DNA of 64,000 bases from Ailurus styani (GCA_002007465.1 LNAC01001861.1:1-64000); one strand, 5' to 3'; shown: positions 47,205 through 59,142, counted from the first letter of the stretch. Notes: generated by a model from the letters alone, not told the origin. Numbers and translations are program-made.

Positions 47205-47360
47205 CTTTAATCTTCACATAAAGTAAATTATGAATCTGCCTTACAGGTGATGAAACTAAGATCCTGGAAAATTATAAGGTTTAGGTTACTCAGCCCATAA
47301 AGGAATAGAACTATATTTCAAATTAATGTGTGACTTAAAACCTAGGCTCTTGCCATCAGC
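47205..47360 (-). mobile_element. MIR SINE
   Basis: 'ttacaggtgatgaaactaag', 'tttaggttactcagcccata' and 'aaaacctaggctcttgccat' follow antisense MIR. Confidence 0.65.
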
Positions 47361-47564
47361 CTGGTTATGGCAATTCTAACTTGCTCATCCAATGTCACTT
47401 AGCCATTAAGGCCTTTCTTTGATGGTATCACAAGTCACCTGCCCCATTGCTTATTCTTTATGCCAGTCTGCTATTACTAACCATTCTAGGGACTCTTTTC
47501 ACTGATGTCAGCATACTGTGGGTTCTGCATTTGATCCTGCCTGTGACTTTTGGACCAGTATACT

Positions 47565-47619
47565 CTTTTTTTTTTTTTTGAGAATTTTTAAAGAATTTTA
47601 CCTATTTATTTGAGAGAGA

Positions 47620-47655
<36 letters not shown>

Positions 47656-47801
47656 NACACAAGCAGGGGGAGGGACAGAGGGAGATAGAAGCAGACTCCC
47701 CATCAAGCAAGGAGCCCAATGTAGAGCTGGATCCCAGGACCCTAGGGTCATGACCTGAGATGAAGACAGATGCTTAACTAACTGAGTCACCCAGGTACCC
47801 C
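47565..47801 (-). mobile_element. Can-SINE, older caniform type, contains an N
   Basis: Minus-strand copy with a T-run tail, an exceptionally long GA run (47613-47655), 'gcagggggagggacagaggg' body and head complement 'gagtcacccaggtacccc'. An ambiguous base (N) sits at 47656, at the end of the GA run. No clear duplication. Confidence 0.92.
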
Positions 47802-48029
47802 AACATGGCTTCTCTTAAAGACATGGAATCAATTTACATTATTGGTATTTTGTGCTACTTCACATAAGAACTCCTCCTACATGAGGACTTCTCACCATGC
47901 CACGACCATGACCTAGATTTCATTGGCTAGGGTCACTGTCGAATCAAGGACTGCACAACTGAAAAGTGGGACAATTTACACACTGGCCCTACACCTTCCC
48001 TCTTTATCTATTTTTATTTTTTTTATCTT

Positions 48030-48225
48030 TTTTTAAAAAGATTTTATTTATTTATTTGACACAGAGAGAGAGAGATCACAAGTAGGCAGAGAGGCAGGCA
48101 GAGAGAGAAGAGGAAGCAGGCTCCCCACTGAGCAGGGAGCCCGATGCGGGTCGATCCCAGGACCCTGAGATCATGACCTGAGCCGAAGGCAGAGGCTTTA
48201 AACCCACTGAGCCACCCAGGTGCCC
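48030..48225 (-). mobile_element. Can-SINE, mustelid-type
   Basis: Minus-strand young copy with 'gcagagaggcaggcagagag' body and head complement 'gagccacccaggtgccct'. The flanks 'ctatttttattttttt' and 'ctattttttttt' look like a duplication in a T-rich site, so the exact left end is blurred. Confidence 0.95.
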
Positions 48226-50145
48226 TATTTTTTTTTAATCTTTTAAGAAAGTTTTTATCTCTATTTATTTAAGAATATCAACTTGTTAACTTTCAAAAAA
48301 ATTTTTTAGACATTGCCTTTGGAAAGCCAAGAAATTTTGCAGATTCAAATATAGCTGAATATCATCAACTAGAAATATCATTTTGTGGAAGGAATTTATA
48401 TATTTCACTCTTTTTTTTAATCTGTGTTGAACTGCAAAAAGTGGAAAATTGAATCATATGCTACTACCCGGTCAACAAATGTGCCCATGCTAGCAATGCT
48501 TTATGATGGCTTTTCAGAGCTGTAGCAAGTCCAATCCATGATTAAATATAAATTTTAACCTTCTTGCTTCACACAGAAAATGAGATTTGTGCTGTGGACT
48601 TCTTTCTAAAATGTTGAACCCAGCAGAAAGTCTCATCTTGCCATCCAGTTTTCTTTTCTGCTATTTCTATTTGCATTCCATTAACATAATATTGAAAAAT
48701 GGAAGCGACCATTTTTTTTTCATAACTGAGCACTGAGAGAAATGGAATATTCTGCACACTTTTTAACTGCCTATTACTTTAGGATAGGGGCAGTATGGCG
48801 TATTAAATGATTACAAAGTGATTTTTCTTGAGCTTACAGTCTTTCTATATTCCCTATTTCTAACCACACATATTATATGAGGAGCAAAGCATTCTGAAAT
48901 GTATATTATCATTATGTGTAAACTCATATATCACTGAAAAGTGTGCACATGACATCTAGTAAGTGTCTAGCCTCTTTTGAAAGTCTGCTACTTAATAGGT
49001 CTTATCTAACATTCTATGTAGACATATTTCCTTGCCACAATTCACACTGAATAGAGATTAATGTGCTAATCCAGCCCCAAACAAAATTCGTTTATAGTGT
49101 TAAGATATCCTGATATGAGAACAGACATTTTAGAAAAGTCATGTTTAAATAGTTAATGCAAGCTATAACATATCCAGCCTCTGAGGCTAAATAGTGGCTC
49201 CTTGTTCATAAAAACCTTTAAAAAAAAATAGCACACAGTATTGACTAAAAATATCCAGATATTCCAAATGGATATATTCAGGACTTATAAGGAATTTCTT
49301 TCAGGATTACAACACTGCACATTTAATGAGTCCCTAATGGATTGTGACAGTATGGTAGCATCTAAATTGTGTTGTGTCAATGTACAGATTTGCCCAAAAG
49401 TGTATATTAAAATTGAATGTGTAAAAGAGTGTGTGTATACTGATTAGAATGCTGGTAGACATACTAGTTGATTTATGTGAAATGACCCAATGAATGTGCT
49501 AAATCTTCCTAAAAAAGAAAGGAAGAAAAAAAAAAACTGACCATGAATTTACCATTAACTCGGCTGCCAACCTGTGATCAGTGCATCGTTACTTACTTGC
49601 TTCAATCATGAATACATTTACTTACTGAAATAGCCCTGCAGGGCTCTAGGTCTTTACCTTGCAGTGGAATTGGCTTGTCTAAGCCTAAAAAGAAAGTAAG
49701 CCACAGTTTTGGCAGCTTTGCTGCAAGTCATGTTTTTTTATTGTCATTTTGCTTTCATTTTTGTTTTTCTTTTAACATACGGGGGTGTGTTAGGACCAAG
49801 AGATATGCTAAGAAGTCCCTTTCCCCCAGAAAACATGTAAATAAAGCCCTATGAAATAGTTCTGGTAATACATCTGGTAATGGCTGACAACATCCTCCTA
49901 GAATGGCCCTCTCCAGACACAGGTCAGTGGAATGGTCTAGTATTAAAGGCTGGGTCCCAGGAGCTGGAGCTAAAACATGCCAGCCTAGTATTCATCTAAG
50001 CCAGTGTGAATTGGAAAGATTTGGAGGGAAGAAGGTAATCAAAAGACTTCTGACCTGAATGTGAAACAAAATAATTGCAATAAAAATGAAAGGGGTTTTC
50101 CAAAGATAGTGTCAAAGCTGGAAATGGGAAACAAGACCATGTCTT
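48226..50145. other. Unique sequence
   Basis: About 1.9 kb of AT-rich DNA with no confident repeat or gene. Frames up to 68 codons are chance. Confidence 0.4.
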
Positions 50146-50162
50146 AGAACTAGGAAGAACTA

Positions 50163-50362
50163 GGGTGCCTGGGTGGCTCAGTGGGTTAAAGCCTCTGCTT
50201 TCGGCTCAGGTCATGATCTCAGGGTCCTGGGATCGAGGCCCGCATCGGGCTCCCTGCTCGGCGGGGAGCCTGCTTCCCCCTCTCTCTCTCTGCCTGCCTC
50301 TCTGCCTCCTTGTGATCTCTCTCCCTCTGTGAAATAAATAAATAAAATCTTTAAAAAAAAAA
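50163..50362 (+). mobile_element. Can-SINE, mustelid-type, 17-bp duplication
   Basis: Young copy with the longest perfect SINE duplication in the window, 'agaactaggaagaacta' (50146-50162 and 50363-50379). It lies about 95 bases upstream of another Can-SINE in the same orientation. Confidence 0.98.
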
Positions 50363-50458
50363 AGAACTAGGAAGAACTAGTCTCTCAACATTTTTTCCAA
50401 CAGTATCATCCCCTTTTGCTATATCACTCAGTCTATCTGTTTGAGAATCACAGAGTGT

Positions 50459-50662
50459 TGGGATGCCTGTGTGGCTCAGTCAGTTAGGCATCTGCCTTCG
50501 GCTCAGGTCATGATCCAAGGGTCCCAGGATAAGAGTCCCACATTGGGCTCCTTGCTCAGCTGGGAAACTGTGTCTCTCTCTGCCTCCTCTCCCCCACCCC
50601 CCGCTTGTGTTATGTCCTTTCTCTCTGACAAATAAATAATCATAAAAAAAGAAAGAGAAAGA
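50459..50662 (+). mobile_element. Can-SINE, older type, 15-bp duplication
   Basis: Head 'ggatgcctgtgtggctcagt', body with 'ctctcccccaccccccgctt', tail of A and GAAA repeats. The duplication 'gagaatcacagagtg' (50443-50457) recurs as 'gagaatcacagaatg' (50663-50677), with one change. Confidence 0.95.
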
Positions 50663-50677
50663 GAGAATCACAGAATG

Positions 50678-51530
50678 CAAACAAAAGCAAAATGCAAACA
50701 AAAGGTTTTGAATGATAGTCCATCCAGAAAAGGATAAGGCCTATTTAAATACAAGTGTTTGCAGCATTGTTTTTTACCAAGACCAGTATACTCCACATTG
50801 TCCTGGACAAACACTGACAAGTTCTTGTTTTCTGACTTCCACTTGGCTAGTTTCCTATGGTTAATGGAGTCTTTCTAAACAGAATGACTGTTTTTCTGCT
50901 TTCTTACTCTCAATCTTTTTCTGGTCCAGCATCATCTGCTAAGACACCAGAAAACAGTCTTGGAAATTTAGTCACTCATGGCCTCAAATACTGTGGTCTT
51001 AACAAAAACCACTCATGAGACTAACACTAAACATTTCTATGCATCTCAGTAGGCTGGGCTCTATCAGAAGCAGATCCTAGTTGAAAAATTCAGTTATCAC
51101 TCACATGTATTAAGGAAATTCCCCCAGGAGGAACCAGAAAGGGAGTATAGAGGACCAGAATAGGAAGGAGAGAAGCCAAAGGTATGATTTCAGGGAAGTC
51201 CCAGATGCAGGGTGACCCCCAGTGGAGGTCTGAAGGAGAATTTACACCTGACTTTGTCCCACTTTAAGTCAAAGGAGATGGGCTTTTGTACTCCCCCACC
51301 AATCTTTGGTTATGAGATATCCTAAATTGGGGGGAGGATAGTAAAATTCTCAGATACTTCTGGATCTTCACTTGATTATGTAGGTTCATGTGCCTAAGAG
51401 CCAGCCTCAGAGGTTCCAGGTGCCAGCTGTTAACAAAACACACAGAAGCTGAGTGATGGGTTCAGAGGTGAGAAAATGGTTCTCAAGGATCCAAGTGGGG
51501 TACCAACCAATTTTTACTATTAGGTATATT
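50678..51530. other. Unique sequence
   Basis: No confident repeat or gene. Ends at the target site of the L1 insertion. Confidence 0.4.
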
Positions 51531-51546
51531 AACTTTTCAGAAAATT

Positions 51547-51827
51547 TTTTTTTAATTTTATTTTTATTCTTTGCCCAAGGGGTACAGGTCTGTGAATCAT
51601 CAGGCTTACATCTTTCACAGCACTCACCAAAGCACAAACCCTCCCCAATGTCCATAACCCATCCACCCTATCCCTACCCTCCCACCCCCCAGTAACCCTC
51701 AGTTTGTTTTATGAGATTAGAAGTCTCTTATGGTTTGTCTCCTTCCCCATCCCATCTTGTTTCATTATTTTTCCCTCCCTACCCCCCACAACCCCCCACC
51801 CTGCCTCTCAAGTTCCTCATATCAGAG
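51547..51827 (-). mobile_element. 5'-truncated carnivore L1 insertion, 16-bp duplication
   Basis: Only ~280 bases of L1 3' UTR plus the A-tail (T-run at 51547-51555) on the minus strand: 'gcccaaggggtacaggtctg', 'tgaatcatcaggcttacatc', 'ccaatgtccataacccatcc', 'cagtaaccctcagtttgttt'. The target-site duplication 'aacttttcagaaaatt' is perfect (51531-51546 and 51828-51843). This is the signature of target-primed reverse transcription with early termination. No coding part of L1 is present. Confidence 0.95.
51771..51802 (-). other. G-quadruplex-capable tract in L1 3' UTR
   Basis: The plus strand has five C-runs of three to six within about 30 bases, so the minus (L1 sense) strand has five G-runs with 1-4 base loops. 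L1 3' UTR quadruplex tracts are described for other mammals. Confidence 0.75.
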
Positions 51828-51879
51828 AACTTTTCAGAAAATTAAATGATTTCTAGGTGACTGACTGGTAGTGGTGGGC

Positions 51880-52015
51880 TATACCATACTATTATATTTT
51901 ATCTAGTTATATTATAATCCATATTTTCCAGAAGGGGGCCAATGTTTCAAACTGGGTAGCCAGTTTCCTAAGTCACACAGCCTAGGTCAGGAACAACATG
52001 CTGGACTGAATTAAG
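51880..52015 (-). mobile_element. MIR fragment
   Basis: 'tttcctaagtcacacagcct' and 'aggtcaggaacaacatgctg' resemble antisense MIR ('aaggtcacacagctagta'). Confidence 0.55.
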
Positions 52016-52645
52016 AATTTGGAGCCTTTCCTCCAGGTCCCTGGGCTACTCTCTGTATATGATGCTTGACATCCAACAGATAGCTACGTAGCTGTCAGAG
52101 ATACCATTTAGAATCCTGAATGGCGGTGACATCTATACGGTATAAGTAAGAGTTAATCATGTCCCGATCTTCTGATTAACTCCCACTATCTTACTTCGGT
52201 GGAAAATGACAACCTCAAATGAAAGTGATTGTCAAAAGAAGGCAGTTGATTCTAAGAGTGCAGTTGATTCTGAGAATGGTGAATTCTGAAAGTACATTGA
52301 CTTTTTCTCCTCTTTTTTTTTTTTTTTACATCAGAAGTTTTAACATTTGGATCAGATTATACAATATTAAACACGGTCTTTTTCAGATGAGAATACTGAC
52401 TAATCATACCCTGTAAACTATTTTTCCTAGTGAAAATAAGCACTTTAATTATATTAAACATTGATAGATAGCCACAGATCTGTGAGCAGAGAAGGTGACT
52501 TTGGAATGACAGAAGATCAGAGCATGTAGAGGTGGATAGCCAAAACTGCCTCATGCAGTACTGGAACCAGACTGATTATTTCAATTAGGTTGGAGGCTCA
52601 AGTCTGTCTGTGAGATGCTTGGGATTCCCCTCATTCCAGATGCAT
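52016..52645. other. Unique sequence
   Basis: A T-run at 52312-52327; no other recognised feature. Confidence 0.4.
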
Positions 52646-52649
52646 GGGT

Positions 52650-52785
52650 TCATAGAGTCATTACAGTTTAGAGACAGGAGGAGTTTTGGGGCCTATTTGG
52701 CCCAGCTGATCCCATTGTTCATGTAGGCAAACTGAGATTCAGAAATAGAAACTAACTTTACCACAGGCACATAACAAATGTAATG
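52650..52785 (-). mobile_element. MIR-like SINE fragment
   Basis: 'cagtttagagacaggaggag', 'taggcaaactgagattcaga' and 'aactaactttaccacaggca' fit antisense MIR. Confidence 0.6.
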
Positions 52786-53109
52786 TCATCAGAGGTTCTT
52801 ACAAAGAGTGACCTTTCCAACACTTATTCCCACTATGTAACACTGGCTTTATCATATTGTATTAGGATTCCTAAAACTTCAAAGCAATTTCAAGTTCGTG
52901 ATCCTCCAATCCATTCCCCATATTGTACTAAGTACTAATGCTGGTCCCTCGGTTCAAATACTTCAATGGATTTATTTTATTTACTGTGGCTCTTCCGTAT
53001 CATATACTTCTCTACTTCTCTTGTCTCTTCTCCTAACTCTACCTCCCTATCTCCACTCCAAATATACTGATGTACAAATATATATTGAAATTTTGATTTC
53101 CTTCTTGCT

Positions 53110-53395
53110 TCCAATCATAAACACTCTCTCCCCTCTCTCTGGCTTGTCTAGCTGAGATAAATCTACTAGGCATAGAAACACTTCTGCCTTTTGTGTTCTC
53201 ACAACCCCTGTGTGTATTTCTACCAGAGTGCATACCACTGACTACTGTGATATTCTGTCAACATTGTTGTCTCCCTCAGTAGGCTGCATTTATTTCCAGG
53301 GCAGAATTCTTGTTTAATTCATAACTAGAACACAGGACCTGGCATATATGAAACATTCACCAAGTATGCTGATCATTGAAAACATGAAAATGGTA
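53110..53395 (+). mobile_element. L2 LINE 3' end
   Basis: 'tgttgtctccctcagtaggc', 'catttatttccagggcagaa', 'ttcttgtttaattcataact' and 'aacacaggacctggcatata' match the L2 3' end in sense. Confidence 0.65.
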
Positions 53396-53639
53396 ATACA
53401 CATACTGTTGACATACCATTGCTCTCTGGAGAGCCCAAAAGAGCCATTTGAAAGTGACAGTGAAATATGGGGGTCATGAATAATAAGTTTAATAATCCTC
53501 TGTCTCCTCTAATTCATTCTTTTGGAATACACTGATAGAAGATTCAGATTCAGAATCTCAATGTGATGCTGTTAATATACACAAATATGCCCCCCAGTAG
53601 ACTGAAGGTGATAAAGGCAGGAAAGTAATGTTATCTATC

Positions 53640-54190
53640 TTTGTATCCTGCATTGTTCAGGATATTTTTGGTCACAAGCAACAGACAACTTATAAAAGCA
53701 AATTTCTTGGCTCATCTGACTGGGAAACCCAGGGTTGGTACAAAGAAAGTCATTGGCGTACTGAGCACCTCAAGTAGTATCTCTGATGCTTATTTTCCCC
53801 TCTCAACTTCAATGCTCTTTGTTCACTTTATTGCTTAAATGGGTTCTTTCCATGTGGAGGAGAAGATATCCCTCAACAAACCTATATTCACATGCTCTCG
53901 TTTCTCTTCAGATCATATAAATCTTTCGCCTTTTACTATATTCACCCACTCATAGTTTAAGAGCTCCCATAGAAAAATTCAATTTCCCTGCTATCTGTGA
54001 TACAATCTTTCCAGGGAAAATCCAGTTGGCACAGCTTGGGGCTATACTAAGTTCAGAAACCATTCTAAGATGATGTACCTATCCCTTGTTGTTTAGGAAG
54101 TAGAGAGGAGGCGGTTCCTCTAAGATCACAATGGTTGAGATGAAGAGAGTTTCATCTTTGGAAGGAATGAATGATGGTGCTTCACCAGGT
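53640..54190. repeat. Ancient interspersed repeat, family not assigned
   Basis: 'tcacaagcaacagacaactt', 'aaatttcttggctcatctga', 'ctgggaaacccagggttggt' and 'aaatccagttggcacagctt' follow a widespread ancient mammalian repeat I cannot name. The 65-codon frame here is incidental. Confidence 0.5.
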
Positions 54191-54745
54191 ATGTCTGGTG
54201 ACTCATAAGGCACCTGACCTGTGTGTTACAACAATGTGGAAGGGAAGAAGAGGAAACAAGGCCAAGACTACCACTCTCTTAGTGATCAACTATTTAGGAC
54301 TTTGTCTTCAAGCAGGCCTGCACTGGACACAGGGATTCTAATGGTCCTAATTTCAAAAGGACTATCATTGGAGATAAGGAATCAAAAGTCAAAAGATGTT
54401 TTATTCCAATTAAAAGCTTCTGAGGCCACAGTCGAGTGCACCCCACTTAGAGAGTACATCCCCCCCTCCATGCGTGTGAACTCATAAACACAGAGTGAAC
54501 TTCTGTACACATTCATAGCTTTACATTATATCAGAGATAAAATGCCCTAACAGGAGAGCTTGTTCAGTTTAAAAACATATGCCACCTTGGTGAATACTCA
54601 AGATACCTATTTGGGCCTATTATCTTTCTACTTAGCATATATGGGCATGTCATTTTATTTTTTAAGATTGTGATGATGTCAGTAAAAGCTACCTAAGGAC
54701 ATATATTCAATGATTTCACACTGAAATATATATAGTATGTCAGAT
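54191..54745. other. Unique sequence
   Basis: An 88-codon plus frame at 54221-54487 shows no domain. No repeat recognised. Confidence 0.35.
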
Positions 54746-54749
54746 TGTG

Positions 54750-54905
54750 AAATCCTGGCTTGGAAGCAGGTGAACTAGAGGATATAAAATCTTGGGCCAG
54801 TTATTAGAATGAAGCCAAGTCTCAATTCCTCCTCTTACCAATTATGTTACCATGAGAAGTCATTTTAACTCTTACTGGTATAGTTCTCCATTAGTAAAAC
54901 TGCCT
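54750..54905 (+). mobile_element. Probable MIR fragment
   Basis: 'gaaatcctggcttggaagca', 'gagaagtcattttaactctt' and 'agttctccattagtaaaact' follow the MIR order. Confidence 0.5.
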
Positions 54906-56115
54906 AGTGGAGTTTCTATCAGAAAGGGACAGTACCAGTAAAAAAGTGAAGAGAACTATAATACCATGTGTAAAGATTAGTGATACGTTTATTAATCTCA
55001 AGATTCTGGGTAAAAATTTTAATTCATATTTCCCCTCACTGGTTATTTATGTCTTGAATAACTTGATGTGCCTAGTGCAGAATTACAAATGTCCTTTACC
55101 ATGTTTCTCTTTCTGGAAATAAGTGAAACTTATTTAGAGAAAAAAAACGAGAGGAGGGAAAAATACGCAAAGGGGGTAAACCTTATGCATCTGGGACACA
55201 CAAAACTGCAAATATTCAACCTTATTAATATGATTTCCTCTGAAAGTTCTTAGACATGTGACAAAGTGCTAATCATACTCACAGATTAACCCAAACACAA
55301 AATGTTTGTGCTCAAAGGGCCATTAGAAGGATCTAGTACAAGACGGGGAAAATGCATAATACATCTTGCTATTCTCTTTTCTTCTCATGGCAGAAAGCTC
55401 ACCCATCTTTGCATACTCTCCTTAACAGCTAGTTTTTACTTCTCCATCCAGTACTTCAGGCAATGTGACGCCTCCTTTAGGAAGCCAAACAAATAATACC
55501 AATCTGCTATACCAAACTGATCCAACCGGCACATGGGAGTATTGAGAATTCCAATAAAGGGAGAATCCATTCCCTAGGCGTAAATAGCAAACTACCACTA
55601 AACAAAAGCAGAGTCAGAGTTAGAATATAGGCTTCCTGATTCCCAGTTATGAGTGAAAGGATTTAAAACAACATCACAAAACCAAAACAAATGTTAGGAA
55701 CAAAAGTGCATGTGGTGACCTTCAGACATTAGTTCCTTTGGGCATCAGAAAAAAATCCTAGCCAGCTGCTATATTAGTGTGCTGTAGATAACAATGTCTG
55801 TCCTAGTTATGGAATGAAGAGCTAACAAAAGCCAATGTATATACTGTAAATAAACTACATAGGAAAGAAAAATGTTCAGTTATAATACGGCTTGGAGGGA
55901 AGTAGGCTCAAACATTTTTATTTAATGTAAGAGTTAACAAGGGAGTTTCTCTAAGCTGAGAGATTTTCTGATAAACTGGAGATATGACTTAATTATAGCA
56001 CAGAATTTCTAAGAAGAAAAAAGTGACCTTGATAATGGTCCAATTCAATATTATACAGTAATAATCTATCTTAACTTTTTTTTTGGAGCCTGTGTTAGAG
56101 GTAGACGCTAGGTAA
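54906..56115. other. Unique sequence
   Basis: About 1.2 kb without a confident repeat or gene. Confidence 0.4.
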
Positions 56116-56119
56116 CAAC

Positions 56120-56265
56120 CATATACCATATATCAGCCTAGCAATTATTCTAATTCTAAAAATTTATACATTTTACAACTTACTAGCTCTTGGGTGAGGA
56201 AATTATTCCCCCAAGTTTACATAACTAGTGGAAGGGGCAGAGCATTGAAACACTTAGTTTCTTAA
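56120..56265 (-). mobile_element. Possible MIR fragment
   Basis: 'gtgaggaaattattccccca' and 'agtttacataactagtggaa' recall antisense MIR. Confidence 0.45.
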
Positions 56266-56285
56266 GTTCAGTGGGAAACACTTAG

Positions 56286-56393
56286 TCTTTCTTTCCTTCC
56301 TACTTTCCTTCCCTTCTCTTTCCCTTCTTTCCCCCCTTCCCCCCTTCCTTCCTTCCTTTCTTTCTTTCTTCTTTCTTTCTTTCGTTCTTTCTT
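56286..56393 (+). repeat. Polypyrimidine (CCTT/CTTT)n tract
   Basis: About 108 bases of C and T with only two interruptions (A at 56302, G at 56384), moving from CCTT- to CTTT-type units. Long homopyrimidine tracts can adopt triplex structures. Confidence 0.95.
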
Positions 56394-56474
56394 GTGCACA
56401 TTACATTAGACTAGTTTATAATGTATTCAGTTATAGTGCATTTTATAGTACATATATATATATGGATTTATATA

Positions 56475-56850
56475 TTCTGTCGTGGGGCCTTTGCATATGT
56501 TGCATTCTCTCTGTTTAATATGCAGTCCTTGGATCTACTCAATGATCACTCAATCAATTTTTACTCAACTTGTGGATCTCAAGAGAAAGATCACTTCCTC
56601 CAAGAAGTTTCACGGACTCCTCTTATGAGGACAAATAATCTATTGCATACTTTTATAGCATCATTTGTTTCCTTCAGATGCTTAGCAACATTATAAATCT
56701 GTAGTTATTAAGATGAATATATATTAAAGTAAGTCCTCCCATGAGTCTGTAAGGTTCCCAAGTAGATATCCTCATTTTTTTGTATCTCCAAGCAGCTGTC
56801 ATAATGTCTAGAACAAATACAGATTCAGTAAGTGATTACTGACAAATGAA
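56475..56850 (+). mobile_element. L2 LINE 3' region
   Basis: The order 'ggggcctttgcatatgttgc', 'agatcacttcctccaagaag', 'catgagtctgtaaggttccc', 'agctgtcataatgtctagaa' and 'ttcagtaagtgattactgac' follows L2 to near its 3' end. The 91-codon frame at 56421-56696 derives from it. Confidence 0.75.
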
Positions 56851-57525
56851 AGGAAATATTCAGTGTTGTACCTGGTACTCCCAAAAAAGTATGCTTTCCC
56901 TTGACACTTCATGAGAAATAGTTCATTATTAATATCTGCTCTTCTACAGCTTTGGAAGAGGAACAGGCTCCTTTATCCTCTTTTCTGCCTCATAGTACAA
57001 AGAAAGGCCTGCCTGGACAGTCAGAGAAAGTCACGCATGGATATGACTTACACATGAAACTAATGTTTGTTGAATTAGCTGACAGGCTAGAGGTATATGT
57101 GAATGTATGTGTGGTTCTGATGTCTGACTTGCAATATCTGTGGAAAGTTCATACTCATTTACTGGGAAAACCTCCCAAATCAATCTCATTACTACAGAGA
57201 TAGATGCCGGGAAGGAAAATAAACAGAATTGAGACATAGCCTCCAACTAATGTTGTGCATAAATAAATAGGTATAGAATCTAGAATCTAAATTCTATAGT
57301 GCCAAGAAACTAAATTATAAAAAAAATACTCTCTGAAAAAAATGATCTTAACATTGAAGTCTCTTTCTTTTTATTTTTGGGGGGAGAGATGAGGAGAAAA
57401 GATACCAAATCCAAGGGAGCAAAAAGAATTCTACAGTCCAGATAATTACTCTAACTTCCCTTCAGCCTGTTGACATATCTACTTAAATCCATCTCATTGC
57501 TGAAAATGACAAGGCATAGTGCTCT
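56851..57525. other. Unique sequence
   Basis: Opposite-strand frames of 83 and 71 codons overlap at 56952-57246; neither has a domain. Confidence 0.4.
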
Positions 57526-57541
57526 TTGAAAATAAAATGTT

Positions 57542-57722
57542 GGGGCACCTGGGTGGCTCAGTGGGTTAAGCCTCTGCCTTCGGCTCAGGTCATGATCTCA
57601 GGGTCCTGGGATGGAGCCCCGCATCGGGCTCTCTGCTCAGCAGGGAGCCTGCTTCTCTCTCTCTCTGTGCCTGCCTCTCTGCCTGCTTGTGATCTCTCTC
57701 TGTCAAATAAATAAATAAAAAG
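57542..57722 (+). mobile_element. Can-SINE, mustelid-type, 15-bp duplication
   Basis: Young copy with perfect duplication 'tgaaaataaaatgtt' (57527-57541 and 57723-57737). The tail is '(aaat)n aaaag' with no long A-run. Confidence 0.97.
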
Positions 57723-57737
57723 TGAAAATAAAATGTT

Positions 57738-59140
57738 TCTAGATATATTACTGCTCAGTCCACAATTTCACCTGCAGTATGCACTAATAGCTCTTTCTAA
57801 ATATTGCTAAATTATTTGCTAAATTGGAAGGCACAGTTAGGTTTCATTTTCACTCCCTAAACTATTGGTAAAATGGTGGTGCTTTGAAAATATTTAACTG
57901 TCAGTTTTTATCAATTGATCAGCTGTAAGCAGTTTCTTAGATTAAATAAGATCAAATGGGATTTGTGGCTATCAGATTTTCATTTGGCTTATTCAATCAT
58001 TATTTAAATTGCATATAACAATATGTTAATTTGTTAGACAATGCAGGCAGAAGTGATTTACGTTGCATTTTAAAAATCAGTTGAGTGAGATAGTTCAATG
58101 TTGTATTGTCTAAAGTTAGGTATAAACTTTACAGAAAAATCTGCAAATGTTGTTAATGACAAATGGCATTTAGTCTGATGTAGTTGTGCTTCTCTATACA
58201 TTTTGTGCTTGCCTGTGCCTCAATGATAATAGATTTTCTAAGCTCAATAAACATATTCATTTGTAATAATGGAAATATTTTATGTCACCCATATCACGCA
58301 GTACAGCTCTACTAAAAAGAAGCATCTTCCCATTCTTAAAGCCAAATTTAAATGTCTGCCTCTTGTCCCTGCTATTCAGCTTGCCTGAAAGACGTGTTGC
58401 CCTCCTCTGAACTTTCACAGTGTTTCTCCCTCTCTTTTACATAGGACAATTTTTACCTTTGGATATAGTTATTTGTGTGGCAATCTTCTCTCTCTTACTA
58501 GAACATATAAGAGTCAAGGAATGCATAGCTCTAGAATCCTGACCATTGGATAAACACCTTGGATACACAGAGAGGTGATTTGAGGCTCCCCCTATCTCTC
58601 TCCCAATGCTACGTACACAAAGATAATTTATATAATTTCCCTTTAGATATGTCAATTCTCGGAAACAAGGCTAAATGTATGTAGACCACACTAACCCTGA
58701 AAAGTTATCCTCAATTTGGGATAGAATGAATTCTCTTCCTCAAAAGGTATTTTGGGTTCACTATGGTTTTAGCAAGCACTCCCCTGGATTATCCACTTTC
58801 TAAAAGACTGGCAATAGAAATATTCTTCAAGAGAAAATAAATCTTAGAAATCACAGCAAAAAAAAATAAAAACAACAAAAACAGAAAGTCATATATGTTA
58901 CAGAAAAGCTCTAGTTCATCCTTTAAAACAGTGCAACAACGAATTGACTTCAAATATGAGAACACAGAAGCATATTAATGAAATAATGATTTTATAGTAT
59001 GTTGTGAAGTTTAAAAAGCATATTACAAACAGAATTGGTACAGTGGTAAAAAAAAAAAAGACAACTCTGAGTATGTGTGAGTATGAATATTCACCAGAAC
59101 ATGATAGTTAAAGGCACATATTGGCATACTTCTGTTAGAC
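57738..59140. other. Unique sequence
   Basis: About 1.4 kb of AT-rich DNA, no confident repeat or gene. Confidence 0.4.
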
Positions 59141-59142
59141 AC

